NCBI GenBank assembly: GCA_018266735.1
Contig: JAFDZT010000004.1
Span: forward strand, 92,094-156,093
Direction of reading: 5' to 3'
DNA: 64,000 nucleotides
Source: Bacteroidota bacterium
GTDB taxonomy: Bacteria > Bacteroidota > Ignavibacteria > Kapaibacteriales > Kapaibacteriaceae
In this document: one piece after another, positions 35,358 through 45,524 of the stretch
How positions within the stretch are numbered: the first letter of the stretch is position 1
Layout: each line of letters starts with the position of its first letter
Position numbers and translations under genes: made by a program
The notes under the pieces: model-generated
Database searches by the model: none
Seen by the model: only the letters and a program-made list of their open reading frames with translations
Told to the model about the DNA's origin: nothing

Positions 35358-38300
35358 GGCTTTCTGTCCTTTCCGCGCGATGTGTCCTGAATGCTGTCGG
35401 GATCACTCTTGGCGTTTCGGTTCGCCGAGCGCTTCACGCTATGCAAGAGGGAGTCGACATCGTAGGCCTTCGTCGAATCCGTTGTGAAGAACTTCACGCG
35501 CTGCCGATCAGGATTCATCTGAATGTCCAGCAGATCGCCCTTACCGCCAAAGCCCTGATTGGGGCTTTGCAGCATCGGGCCGTCCATCTGAAGCGCCTCC
35601 ATCATGGCGTTGGCGGGATCCAGGTGCGGCGCTCGCATCATGAGTGCGCCGCCACTGCCGAACGGTGTCGTCCGCTTCGCAAAGGCGATCTTTGGCGTGT
35701 TGTACTGCGCTTCCTGCAGTGGCACGATACCACGCTCTGTCTCGCGCTCCTTGCGTATGAGCTGTCCCTCGTCGTTGTACTTGTAGAGAGCTGCGAAGTG
35801 CTGATCGTCGAACTGGGCGACAAGACGCAGCGTGTTGTGGTCATAGACGTAACAGGTTGCCTCTGACGACATCGGTTGGACTCGAATGTCATCAATGTAG
35901 ATATCGTCACTACCCGACTTTGCGAACTTGACAGCGACAACACCGTTTGTCGAAATGGACGTATGACTGGCAGGTACGGTCCACTCAATAAGCCGCCACC
36001 CGTTGACGTAGGCGACAACGGAGCGCGTTGTGATGGACGAGCTGCCGAGTGTAAGTGAAACGGTGGATTCCGTGCCGCCCTTGGCCCATGCCCTCACTAT
36101 TGCCCCATCATCCTTGAGCCGCGTCGTAACGACGAGGGCTGTCAGGGAATCGGCCGATGTGGTCAGGAGTTTGCTCCGTTTTCCTGTGTGAGCAAACGTC
36201 GTCGACGTGCCCGAGGTCTTGTCCTCAAAGCTCTCGAAGAGCGTGTTGCCGAGCTCTGCATTACGAGCGATGATGCCCGGCATCATGCCGTTATGTACGA
36301 AGCGTGCATTCGATGGAATACCCAATGCGTCGCGCTCAGAGGCCACCTCACCATCAGGAGTATAGGAATCGATGGTCGTCGTCCGCACCCACATGAGCGT
36401 GTCGTTTGATCCTAGACTGGCGTAATTAAATGCCGTGAAGGATGCCGTGCCCGCGTCATACGCCATTGCGGAGTTAGTGATGACGCCGTTGGCCGAAGCG
36501 CTGAACGCATACTGTGAAGCTGGGCGCCACTTGCCGCGCAGACCACGCTCGTAATTGTTTCTGGCTGAGGAGATTCCTGCGTTGGAATAGATCGCCGGGT
36601 CATAGCTCCAATCGTCCGAGTATGCCGTCGCCGATGCGGCAAGAACGAGCGTCGAGAAGCTGAACGGCGAAGAACCAATTGATGCCACCCCGTATCGACG
36701 TACCGACCCCGCCATCGATGAAAGCTGATTGGTGTATCCGCTACGGACGACCGTGATGAGGGCGCTGCCGGCTGTTGGCAGCGTCGAGCTCGCCTGCACA
36801 CTGCTGAGCGTCAGCGCACTGCCGCTCTTTGCCGTGACGTGGAAGAAGCAGTGCGATGTGAGAGCCGTATTGCTCACGTCAACAAGATCACCTTCGACGA
36901 AGGAGGCAGCAGCGTGAGAATCGGTAAGCGTGAACACGGTATCGGATGAAACGGAATATGTTCCCGCACAGCGGAGCATGTCGTTTTTAGACTTCGCCCC
37001 CATGGCCTCATACTTCAGTCTCGCAGGGATCTGATAATCGACGACATTTCCGGTATGCGCACCGCCGCTCTTGTACACGGTGTTGTATTCATCATAGGAC
37101 CGAACGATGATTGGGGAGCCGGTAGCTGCATCAAAGGCAACATTCTCGGTGATGTGGGTCATGCCGTCTCGTTTCGCGATCGTTCGCTTCTCGAACGTTG
37201 CATACGAGACAAGCTTCGACACGGTCCCCTGATGATAGTCCTGGGAAGATATACTCAGGGCACTCGGTCTGAAGTGTCCAAAGAAGAACCATGGAAATTC
37301 GATTCCGATATCATACGAGACTGTACCGCTCACGGCATGCTGACGGATGAATCTCGTCTCTGTATGGATGTCCATGTCCATGCCCATGACTTTGTCTTGC
37401 AGAACGACTGCACCGCTCGTGTCTGTGTCCATCACAGGAATGGGGGCGCCCGGAGCAAAGTACTCGTGCGTGATGGACTCCACGTCTTTCCAAGCGCGCT
37501 CATTGATCGTGTACAAGCCGCTACACTTTCGTACGGATTTGATGCGGCCGTGCATCTGGTTCAGGATCACTGAATATCCCTGTGACGCCACTTGGAAGAT
37601 CATTTCCACACGAATTGGTCCGGACGGAACGGGTGGGGTCATGATTTGATTGCGATCAATGGGCGTATTCAGCTCCTGGATTGGGTAATCGCGCGCGGTG
37701 TAGAATTCCGAGACCGTAAAGCCGGGTGCGGAGGATGTGGAGGCAATGGGCTTGACGACAACTCGGCTGTATCCAATGCTTGCACCAGGATACACTGACG
37801 CGCAGATCGGGCCCTCCAACTGATCGAGATCTTCACCTGCGGCAAGCTGTTCGTCCCATGAGCGCTCGTCCCTGCCGACCATGAAGCGCACGATGGCACT
37901 CTCCTCGTGTAGGGCGGCAGGTTCATTCGTTGCAACGCCCGAGGAGATGAGACGGTTCTTGTCTAGCCGGTCGTAGACATACTCACTGCCATACATGGCG
38001 GCGGCGCCTGTTTCGATGCCTTTATCGTACAGGAAGATGCGCTTCACACGTACACCGCCACCATACTTGAACTGGCACGGGATCTTCATGTAGGAGAGCT
38101 TGAAGAACGGATAGAATGTCGAGGAGTTAATCATGGACTCGACACCACCGCCCCAACGGGACATCATGCCGCCGCTCGACAGCAGATCCTCCCATGTGCC
38201 CTTTTCCGCGTAGGCGCCCTTCATCCCCGGAAACGTCGGCTTCTCACACTCGATCATGCCTGCGCGGTTATTGAACAGGAACTCTTTCAACAACTGTTTC

Positions 38301-41300
38301 GGTGCCGGTGTACCTGTAATCTGAATTCGCAGGCGATTGTTCGTCAGGTCCAACAAGTTGCTGTCGGTGGTAACAGCAGCATACCCGGACACATATTCAG
38401 CTTTTCCTGCCGGAATCGACTCCGAACTGAGATTATATGAGCAGCCCGGTACGATGGGATAAAGGAACTTGAAGAACACTCGCTCACGCTTAACATACTC
38501 CTTCACAGACGCAGCGATGGCATTGATATCGCGTCCCGGGAGCTTGCTGCAATCAACCGTATAGTACAATTTTCCTGCAATGGTCTCAACCCCTGCCAGC
38601 GGCACCAGCGCCGTCGCTTCCTTGTCCTGCACGTAGCTGTAGGTGTTCTGCTCGTACTGCACATGGATCTCACCTCCCGAAGGCAGTCGAATGATCTTGA
38701 GTTGCCACGCCGATGCATCGAACCCATTCTCACCACTTTTGCGAGCCTGATTTAGTTGCGGTGCATTGATCTGAGCGGCCTGTTGGCCATCGATTCGATA
38801 GGCGCCCCACGCATCGACGTTGAATGGTTCGTACGTTGGATTCTGAATCTGGTTCGAAACCGTATCCATTGCAAGTGCGGTCTTGGACGTATCCGTGAAA
38901 CCTACATCGAAACCGCTTGCTGCATTGTACATCGTATCGGTTTGAAGCTCACTCGGATACGCCTGTGACTTTGTATTCCGATACGTGTACTGGAACTCAT
39001 ATGGAGCGATTAGCGCGTCCTTCACTGAGCCGTAGTCGGTCCACACTCGTTTGAGTGTCAACTTACCATGACGACCCACTGCAACACGGTTGCGGCCCAC
39101 ATCAACCGGGAACAAGCCCGTCGTAGTCGGGTATGCTGCCGAGTTCAGCATGCCCTTGTCGTTGTAGATCGTGTCCCACTCGCTCTTTGGAAGTTGAATT
39201 GGGTGATCGGGATCCTTCGGGTTCCACTGCGTGCGCACATCATACCAACTTGTGGCCGTTGCCATGAGTTCGTAAGAGTATTCAAGGTTGACGGTTTGCA
39301 CGACCGATGAGAGTGTACCATCCTGATTCTTCGAGATGAGGACGATCTTCTCCAGATACTCCGACTTGTTCTTACGGACTTTAGCAACAGCTGTGGCATC
39401 TACTGTGAACTTCGAGTTCTTGAAGCCACCCATTTTCTTGCCGTTGTACTTCGCCGCCGAATCCCTGTCCCAGATCTCGCCAACGTTGTCGTACCAGATC
39501 AATCGACCGCATTGCTCTTCATCATCGACGATGTTCCCTTCGTTGTAGGCCTCATAGGCGTCACGTCGTTCCGACTGGGATCCCTTCAACGATACGTAGG
39601 TGCCACCCACCAAAACACTGTCATTTGACATGTTCGTCACAAAGAACGCTACGTGCGACTTCGTCTCGATCGACGACATGTAGTATAGTTCCTTTTCGCC
39701 CATCTGTACACTCGCCTGATCGTCATATGGCAGAGAAAGCTTGCTGGGATTATATGTGTATCCGTTGAACGGAGTACGCCACTTGTACCAAGCCTTCGAG
39801 TTCTTCGTGAACTCGTTGCCATCGGTGGTCGTCAGTAGAGCCTTCTTTGTTGTGCCTGCCGCACGACGGTACTTGAATGACGTGTACCCGCCGTAATCGT
39901 CATTCGTCGGCCCGTCCATTGTGCGATCAACATAGTCCGGCGTGTGGACTTCTGTCAACAGGAATGAACTGGCATACGGGGCCTTCTTAACGTAACCGTT
40001 CACATCCGAGGAGTTCTCGTTGAATGTTCCAAACACGATGCGATTTGCGTACTTCTGAGCCCCGTCGATCATTCTGCCGCTGAACTGGAAGCTGCGTTCG
40101 TTGCGAGAGTAAACAGGCAGGCCGTAGACATAGCGCATACCATTCGGATTCGTAACAGCGATCTCACCGATACCTGACGTTATACTTTTCTCGGTACGAT
40201 CTACAAGAGAGTCGATCCACCGGTTACCGGGCGAGGCTCCATAATAGCGCTTTCCGGTAGTGCCGCTGCGCACACTGAGATCGCCGTTTGTACGGTAGGC
40301 AATGTGTGCAGACGACTTCGTCCGCGTGAGTGAGTCTGAGCCCGATCTGTTGTTGACGTGTTCATAGACATCGTCAAGGTCATCAAGTCCGAATAGTGTC
40401 GTCCCCATACGTTTCGGCTTGTCGTTTGCGGCAAACGAGATGTTGTCTGCCGGATCGTTCACAAACCGAGCGATTGGGCGTCCGTTATTGTAGACACTGT
40501 CCATTCTATTATGGCGAAGTCCCCTTACCTGTATTGAGGCGCCACTAGTCATTGACGTCCAGTTTTCACCGAGCGTAATATCACCTCCGGCAGCGAGTTT
40601 ACCGGGCCCGAAGCCGAGCTCAAAGCCTAGGGAAATCCGATCTGTACTGCTCATCATGTCGACCGGCGTTGAAAAGCCAGGTTTTGAGTGATAGAACCTG
40701 AATGCACCGTTGACACCTTCACCACTACAGTTGAACATGTCGTTATTGAAGAACCCAGGATGCAAATACCTGTCACGGCTCGTAAACGTCGCTTCACGCT
40801 CCATTGAATAGTCTGTTAGCGTTTCACGCGTGGCGCCCTTGCCATGATACATATAGCCATAGGCTTTTCGTCCCATGTCGCTGAGTGGGTGCTGTTCGGT
40901 GTAGCCGCCGGAAATCCCGACATTCGGACCAAAAAGAAACGGAAGTGGGTCAAACGTCATCGTCGCCCCGAACTTCACATTAACGTCGAGCGCATAGTAC
41001 TTCATGGTCGTCGTTGGAGAGGCGATCGTGTGGAAGCTGCGCGAGATGAAAGAGGCCACGGTACTGTACACACCAAGAGCTTGACGAGTGGCTGCCTTTT
41101 GTGCTACGGCGTCCATTTGTTGCTGGGTCATTACCGTAATATTCTGATCATCCGAAATGGCCTTCGCCTCGATCGCATCATTGATCGTCAGCGCGGCGGC
41201 AAACATGTTTGCCCAGTTCACATGTGCCGAGTACTTCGTGATCCCGTTCGTTGTGTTGATATTCAATGCTAGCGCATTGCGAAGGCCAAGCGAAAAGCCG

Positions 41301-41809
41301 TTTGTGATACTGTATCCCGTCAACGTGTTGTAGGTGTGCGCCGTCGTGAGTTCGAGAAGATCCTGGCTGAATCCTTGAAGGCCGATGTTGGCACCAATAA
41401 CGAAGGTTTGATTACTTGTTGCCCTGTGGATGTGATCAACGAAGGCCGTGTCGTAGTCATCCGGAAACCCTCGCGTGCTTCTGTTGATGGCGCCGGTGTT
41501 GAGCGTCCATCCGAAACCGACCCACGAGGCATCATCCTCGGCGTTGGCGCCGCTGTGATAGCTAAGCGTGACCGGATAGCCGCTGCCGTTCGGACCCGGG
41601 ACTTCCAGAAGCGGGATGTTGTAGGTGAAGCCTCCCGTGAACTCGTTGACCATGCCTGTCGTGCCCAGTGGCTCATAGCTCGCGAACTCCGGCTGCGTGG
41701 GACCCGACGTGAGTGCGTGCACCGCAAGCGGGAACACGAGCTCTCCAAGGAGCAAGGCGAGAACGGCACATGCCGTGTACTTGTGCCACAGGTAGAACGT
41801 TGGTCTCAT
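35354..41809 (-). CDS. Giant SpvB/RHS-type secreted protein, 2151 aa
   Basis: N-terminal hydrophobic signal (YTACAVLALLLGELVFPLAV). The start of the mature protein (GPTQPEFASYEPLGTTGMVN, then FTGGFTYNIPLLEVPGPNGS and SYHSGANAEDDASWVGFGWT) is the typical opening of large Bacteroidota proteins related to SpvB/TcB-type shells: 'not only a stated fold but smooth, symmetrical, Gly-rich beta sheets'. A long beta-rich body follows (KYYALDVNVKFGATMTF, YVYGLPVYSRNERSFQFSGR and similar). Near the C-terminus a YD/RHS-like unit occurs (YVYDHNTLRLVAQFDDQHFA, ALYKYNDEGQLIRKERETER). No toxin-like domain is evident. Overlaps both neighbours (GTGA/ATGA). By analogy to TcB-TcC pairs it may assemble with the RHS protein; not demonstrated. 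Confidence 0.82.
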   Translation of the reverse strand: MRPTFYLWHKYTACAVLALLLGELVFPLAVHALTSGPTQPEFASYEPLGTTGMVNEFTGGFTYNIPLLEVPGPNGSGYPVTLSYHSGANAEDDASWVGFGWTLNTGAINRSTRGFPDDYDTAFVDHIHRATSNQTFVIGANIGLQGFSQDLLELTTAHTYNTLTGYSITNGFSLGLRNALALNINTTNGITKYSAHVNWANMFAAALTINDAIEAKAISDDQNITVMTQQQMDAVAQKAATRQALGVYSTVASFISRSFHTIASPTTTMKYYALDVNVKFGATMTFDPLPFLFGPNVGISGGYTEQHPLSDMGRKAYGYMYHGKGATRETLTDYSMEREATFTSRDRYLHPGFFNNDMFNCSGEGVNGAFRFYHSKPGFSTPVDMMSSTDRISLGFELGFGPGKLAAGGDITLGENWTSMTSGASIQVRGLRHNRMDSVYNNGRPIARFVNDPADNISFAANDKPKRMGTTLFGLDDLDDVYEHVNNRSGSDSLTRTKSSAHIAYRTNGDLSVRSGTTGKRYYGASPGNRWIDSLVDRTEKSITSGIGEIAVTNPNGMRYVYGLPVYSRNERSFQFSGRMIDGAQKYANRIVFGTFNENSSDVNGYVKKAPYASSFLLTEVHTPDYVDRTMDGPTNDDYGGYTSFKYRRAAGTTKKALLTTTDGNEFTKNSKAWYKWRTPFNGYTYNPSKLSLPYDDQASVQMGEKELYYMSSIETKSHVAFFVTNMSNDSVLVGGTYVSLKGSQSERRDAYEAYNEGNIVDDEEQCGRLIWYDNVGEIWDRDSAAKYNGKKMGGFKNSKFTVDATAVAKVRKNKSEYLEKIVLISKNQDGTLSSVVQTVNLEYSYELMATATSWYDVRTQWNPKDPDHPIQLPKSEWDTIYNDKGMLNSAAYPTTTGLFPVDVGRNRVAVGRHGKLTLKRVWTDYGSVKDALIAPYEFQYTYRNTKSQAYPSELQTDTMYNAASGFDVGFTDTSKTALAMDTVSNQIQNPTYEPFNVDAWGAYRIDGQQAAQINAPQLNQARKSGENGFDASAWQLKIIRLPSGGEIHVQYEQNTYSYVQDKEATALVPLAGVETIAGKLYYTVDCSKLPGRDINAIAASVKEYVKRERVFFKFLYPIVPGCSYNLSSESIPAGKAEYVSGYAAVTTDSNLLDLTNNRLRIQITGTPAPKQLLKEFLFNNRAGMIECEKPTFPGMKGAYAEKGTWEDLLSSGGMMSRWGGGVESMINSSTFYPFFKLSYMKIPCQFKYGGGVRVKRIFLYDKGIETGAAAMYGSEYVYDRLDKNRLISSGVATNEPAALHEESAIVRFMVGRDERSWDEQLAAGEDLDQLEGPICASVYPGASIGYSRVVVKPIASTSSAPGFTVSEFYTARDYPIQELNTPIDRNQIMTPPVPSGPIRVEMIFQVASQGYSVILNQMHGRIKSVRKCSGLYTINERAWKDVESITHEYFAPGAPIPVMDTDTSGAVVLQDKVMGMDMDIHTETRFIRQHAVSGTVSYDIGIEFPWFFFGHFRPSALSISSQDYHQGTVSKLVSYATFEKRTIAKRDGMTHITENVAFDAATGSPIIVRSYDEYNTVYKSGGAHTGNVVDYQIPARLKYEAMGAKSKNDMLRCAGTYSVSSDTVFTLTDSHAAASFVEGDLVDVSNTALTSHCFFHVTAKSGSALTLSSVQASSTLPTAGSALITVVRSGYTNQLSSMAGSVRRYGVASIGSSPFSFSTLVLAASATAYSDDWSYDPAIYSNAGISSARNNYERGLRGKWRPASQYAFSASANGVITNSAMAYDAGTASFTAFNYASLGSNDTLMWVRTTTIDSYTPDGEVASERDALGIPSNARFVHNGMMPGIIARNAELGNTLFESFEDKTSGTSTTFAHTGKRSKLLTTSADSLTALVVTTRLKDDGAIVRAWAKGGTESTVSLTLGSSSITTRSVVAYVNGWRLIEWTVPASHTSISTNGVVAVKFAKSGSDDIYIDDIRVQPMSSEATCYVYDHNTLRLVAQFDDQHFAALYKYNDEGQLIRKERETERGIVPLQEAQYNTPKIAFAKRTTPFGSGGALMMRAPHLDPANAMMEALQMDGPMLQSPNQGFGGKGDLLDIQMNPDRQRVKFFTTDSTKAYDVDSLLHSVKRSANRNAKSDPDSIQDTSRGKDRKP

Positions 41810-42447
41810 AATGCTAACACCGGTATGTCGGAAATACGTTTCGGAGTAAAGGCAAACGCGGCAATGCCGGCACCAAAGGTGTGGTCACGCCACTTGAGCA
41901 TGGAGGATGTCGACCGCTCAAACTCTTCTTCTGAAATCGGGAACACCACGTAGATGGTTCGCATGCGCGCAAGACCGATGGTCTGCTCTGTAAAGCTCCC
42001 TGCACAGGCCCTCTCGTTGCCATCGACCACAAGCGTCACGCACTCGTGCAAGCGCAGGGCGATGTCACGAAGTCGCACGGTGAAATCGTCCAGGTTGCGC
42101 GCGTCATCGAAGAGTACATCCACCGAGCTCGATCTGTCCTTGGGGATCACACTGATAGCAAACATGATTTGCTCGCTGTTGGCTTCGGCCGCCTTCTGCC
42201 CTACCGCTGAGCGCGCCGTTCGTGCGGCACGCACCGATACGGGCATATACGTGGCACGGATGACATAACGCTTCATGTCGACCGAATCTGTAAGCCCATG
42301 CTCGGGTCCCAACACCCACTGCATCACTTCTGCTGGTGTATGCACGGTCTCGCGACATCCGCTCGTGAGCGCAGTAACGCATGCACAAGAGAAGACCACG
42401 GCGAAGATTCGCAGTGCATTCGTCGCTATCGTGAACACCTGCTTCAC
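41806..42447 (-). CDS. Lipoprotein of unknown function, 213 aa
   Basis: GTG start overlapping the stop of the OmpH-like gene (GTGA). Signal peptide with lipobox LTSGC (Cys at about residue 31). The mature part alternates strands and helices (RYVIRATYMPVSVRAARTAR, EQIMFAISVIPKDRSSSVDV, DFTVRLRDIALRLHECVTLV, ARMRTIYVVFPISEEEF). No family recognised. Its ATG-coupled position upstream of the 2151-aa gene suggests a surface or periplasmic partner of that protein. Confidence 0.7.
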   Translation of the reverse strand: MKQVFTIATNALRIFAVVFSCACVTALTSGCRETVHTPAEVMQWVLGPEHGLTDSVDMKRYVIRATYMPVSVRAARTARSAVGQKAAEANSEQIMFAISVIPKDRSSSVDVLFDDARNLDDFTVRLRDIALRLHECVTLVVDGNERACAGSFTEQTIGLARMRTIYVVFPISEEEFERSTSSMLKWRDHTFGAGIAAFAFTPKRISDIPVLAL

Positions 42448-43019
42448 TTGGTCGTCCTCAGCTCGCCGCGGTAGTTCTGTCCGAGCACCTGCAGAACTTC
42501 ATTCGTGATGTCAACGGCATCCTGCTTGTAGAGGACGGTAGCGTCATCCTGCACGGCGAGCACAAGTCCATAGCCACGATTGCGTCCGAGCTGATCGGCC
42601 GCACGGTGGATGTGGTTGACGACGCTCTCCGTGAGCAGGGCTTGCTCCTTGCCGGCACGCTCCTCGATGGCGCGTGAATAGTCTTCGACCTCTGCCTGCT
42701 TGCGGCGGATGGCTTCTTCCATCGTCTGCCGCACGCTCTCGCTCATCGAGCTGCGATCATGCTCGTAGTCCATCATCATTTGATGCAGCTCATGCTTCAG
42801 GGTGTCGATGTTGGACTGCCAGGAGCCGGTGGTCTTGACAAATGAACTGCGTGCGTCCATGGCTCCTTGGTACTTGGCGAGGACCTCATCGACGCGTACA
42901 ATGGCGACGCTGGCGTGTGGAACAGAAAACTGCATCCACAGGCAGAACCCTGCGACAACGAGAGCGACACTTGCAAGAGAAAGCGCGAGGATCTTCATCG
43001 AACGATCGCGATCGGACAT
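42444..43019 (-). CDS. OmpH/Skp-like periplasmic chaperone
   Basis: 191 aa. N-terminal hydrophobic anchor (LALSLASVALVVAGFCLWM), then the OmpH family opening VAIVRVDEVLAKYQGAMDAR and a long coiled coil (about 60-145: TLKHELHQMMMDYEHDRSSM, AIRRKQAEVEDYSRAIEERA), ending in GYGLVLAVQDDATVLYKQDA and VDITNEVLQVL, the usual Skp C-terminal half. Skp-type chaperones hold unfolded exported proteins. An extra copy inside this operon probably serves its giant beta-rich products. The start overlaps the upstream gene by 25 bp. Confidence 0.85.
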   Translation of the reverse strand: MSDRDRSMKILALSLASVALVVAGFCLWMQFSVPHASVAIVRVDEVLAKYQGAMDARSSFVKTTGSWQSNIDTLKHELHQMMMDYEHDRSSMSESVRQTMEEAIRRKQAEVEDYSRAIEERAGKEQALLTESVVNHIHRAADQLGRNRGYGLVLAVQDDATVLYKQDAVDITNEVLQVLGQNYRGELRTTK

Positions 43020-45247
43020 GTGGTGGTCTGTGTTTTTGATGTGAGAACGGCGCGATACGTGCCGCTGGCAATGGTGGAGTTGCTCAGGAGGGCAGCAAGG
43101 GTGAAACGGTGTGCGCCTTGCGCTAGGTTGCCGAGGCTTGCTTCTCCGATACGGTTTCCGGCAATGTCGTAGACAGAGAGCGTAGCGGCGACAAGCGTTT
43201 GCGAGGTGTTGATCACCACATCACCGGCATCCTGTTTCATGCCGGTTGCTGCAGCGGCTTCACCGGCGATCGTGGCAGCGGTCGTGTTGTGGCCGGTTGC
43301 TCGCGTAGCTACCTGCCATGGCGAGGACGATGCGGCTGTGGCCGTTGTCGTGATGCCGCTCACCGCGAACGACTCGACACTACCAGCGTTGCCGGACCAA
43401 TGCACGGCAATACTGTCGGCCGCACGAGTGGCTCCACCGGCGGTCAACACATTGTGCACCACATGCGCCTGCGCAGGGGACTGGAAGAGGTGTCCATAAC
43501 CCGACGGCACGAATACTCGTTGGATCACTGTGCCATCCGAGGCACGGATTTCGGCATTCACCGGATACTCCTCAAGTGCAATCGTTGTGGCCACCGGGAT
43601 CGCCATCCGGTTCATGTACACTTCGAGTCGCTGCCGGCGCACGACAACAAGATCTACGCGGCCATCCTTGTTCATGTCGGTCAGCACGCCATCGTCGCAG
43701 TCATCGAGGGAATCGAGTCCAAGTGTCGACGTGATATCGGTCCATACGCCACTCGCATGCTTGAACACTCCGATGCGCCTACATGTCCCGCCAGCAAAGC
43801 GGATGATCTCGTCAACGCCGTCGTTGTCAACGTCTGCGCGGTGCTCCGCACTGATGCGCTCTTCGTAGCGAACAGCGTCACCATCTGCAACGGTCGCATT
43901 CTTCACGGCCAGATCATGCTTCATGAGCGGCATCTGATTGTCTTGAGAAACGGACCATGGTTTCTGTGATGGAAGAATTAGCTGCACAGTGCCGTCTTCG
44001 CTTGGGAACACAACTCCGGCACTGCCAACCGACGAGCCGATGCCTGTGTGCTCGCGCTCGGCGACGAGCGTTGTGGTACCTGCGCCTGTATACCGGAGGA
44101 TGTAGTCATGATTCGGAGTGCGCATCAGGATCTCCGCAGCAGTCGAGGCATGCAGGTCTGCGCAAAGGAGCGTCGCATTGTTGTGTGGCGTGACCGTTGC
44201 TGGCAACGTGAGCACTTCCGCTTTCGGGCCGGACACGGTCGACAGGATGGCCATCATCGATGCGGTGGTATCGGCAGTGCCTGACATGATCACATCTGAG
44301 TAGCCATCGTCGTTCACGTCACCAATGCTCATTGATCTGATCGTGAGCCGTTGCGGCAACGCGATCGACTGAGACGTTTTAAAGCGCCGATCCGCACCAA
44401 GGCGCAGGACATCAATGCGTGTTGCGTTTGACGTCTCCATCGACAAGACGTCGGCTCGATGGTCACCATCAACGTCGGCGAAGAACACATACGGCGCTTG
44501 ATCCGTACGCTGCATGTCGATCTCGACTCCGCCATGCTCGTCACGCAATTGCAGGATACCTGCGCTCGCGACATCAACGTAACCGTTCATGTCCACGTCG
44601 GCCAGCGACAGATACTTCGTGGCATCCTTCAGCTTGTCGGCCACATCATCGAATGTCGTGTCCCGTACGAACTGTCCCGACGTCGACGCCGGATAGTTCA
44701 CGGCAAGATCCACGCAATAGGCTAGCGGTGTTTGCTTCCACTTGCCTTCCTTGTCAAGCTGCATCTGATCGTAACGACCCTCACCCCATGCTTCCGCACA
44801 TGGTGCTGGCCGCTGACGTGTATCCGTGAGGACATCAATGCCCGCAGCCAGTCCTTCGAAGCTCACGAAGAGCTGTCCGCCGGCATGCGTGAACACCGGG
44901 TCTACGGCGACGCGGACTTCTTCGTTCCCGTAACGCTCCTTGGAGAACGTCGTGCGATACAGTTCTTTGCCGAGTCGTGGCGCTACAAGCCCACCCTCGT
45001 GACCATAAATCACGATGTTCCCTGCCGCCTTGGTTGGCTCCCCTCTCAGCACGAGGCCGATCGAAGAGATCGTTGTGCCGGCTGGCACATGGAATCGTTG
45101 CACTTGTCGTACAAGGCCGCGTCCGTCATAGTAGGCGCGCACAGAGGCACGATCGTAGGCTCGCACGGTGTCGGCTGTTTGCGCCGCTACGGGCGCAACA
45201 AGACACACTCCGCACAGCACATGCAAGGCCAAAGGCTTGATGTTCAT
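42995..45247 (-). CDS. FG-GAP/VCBS-repeat protein with T9SS type A-like C-terminal sorting domain
   Basis: 750 aa. Signal peptide (LALHVLCGVCLVAPVAA). FG-GAP-type calcium-binding beta-propeller repeats: LADVDMNGYVDVASAG, FADVDGDHRADVLSM, IGDVNDDGYSDVIMSG, RADVDNDGVDEIIRFAG, LTDMNKDGRVDLVVV. An ASPIC-like segment with IRASDGTVIQRVFVPSGYGH follows. The last 75 residues (LSVYDIAGNRIGEASLGNLA, then ASGTYRAVLTSKTQTTTCPI) form a T9SS sorting domain, so it should be secreted or surface-attached by type IX secretion. First gene of the nine-gene minus-strand unit; a TACGTTTG promoter element lies about 270 bp upstream. Confidence 0.88.
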   Translation of the reverse strand: MNIKPLALHVLCGVCLVAPVAAQTADTVRAYDRASVRAYYDGRGLVRQVQRFHVPAGTTISSIGLVLRGEPTKAAGNIVIYGHEGGLVAPRLGKELYRTTFSKERYGNEEVRVAVDPVFTHAGGQLFVSFEGLAAGIDVLTDTRQRPAPCAEAWGEGRYDQMQLDKEGKWKQTPLAYCVDLAVNYPASTSGQFVRDTTFDDVADKLKDATKYLSLADVDMNGYVDVASAGILQLRDEHGGVEIDMQRTDQAPYVFFADVDGDHRADVLSMETSNATRIDVLRLGADRRFKTSQSIALPQRLTIRSMSIGDVNDDGYSDVIMSGTADTTASMMAILSTVSGPKAEVLTLPATVTPHNNATLLCADLHASTAAEILMRTPNHDYILRYTGAGTTTLVAEREHTGIGSSVGSAGVVFPSEDGTVQLILPSQKPWSVSQDNQMPLMKHDLAVKNATVADGDAVRYEERISAEHRADVDNDGVDEIIRFAGGTCRRIGVFKHASGVWTDITSTLGLDSLDDCDDGVLTDMNKDGRVDLVVVRRQRLEVYMNRMAIPVATTIALEEYPVNAEIRASDGTVIQRVFVPSGYGHLFQSPAQAHVVHNVLTAGGATRAADSIAVHWSGNAGSVESFAVSGITTTATAASSSPWQVATRATGHNTTAATIAGEAAAATGMKQDAGDVVINTSQTLVAATLSVYDIAGNRIGEASLGNLAQGAHRFTLAALLSNSTIASGTYRAVLTSKTQTTTCPIAIVR

Positions 45248-45516
45248 GGGATCAAGGACAAAAGGAAAAAAGGCCGAAGGGAGTTAGCTGGTCGGTGCTG
45301 TGTTGGTTACTGGCAGACGTCGCTGTCGTCCGTAGAAACGTTGAATGTATCGCATCTTCAAACCCCGTCATTCGATCGTTGTACAACCCGTCTTGAATCT
45401 GTCAACCGTAATGCAGAACTGGCTACTTGCACACACTATGCGCTTTGCAACCGCTAACCGTGTAGTTCATGTTCACCATCATGTCGGCAATACTTCCGAC
45501 CGAACGTGAACAAGGG

Positions 45517-45524
45517 CAAACGTA
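45517..45524 (-). promoter_or_regulatory. Promoter -7 element TACGTTTG for the RHS operon
   Basis: Exact TAnnTTTG on the minus strand, with a TTG (45547-45549) 22 nt further upstream as a possible -33 element. It would leave an untranslated leader of about 260 nt before the FG-GAP gene. Confidence 0.45.
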
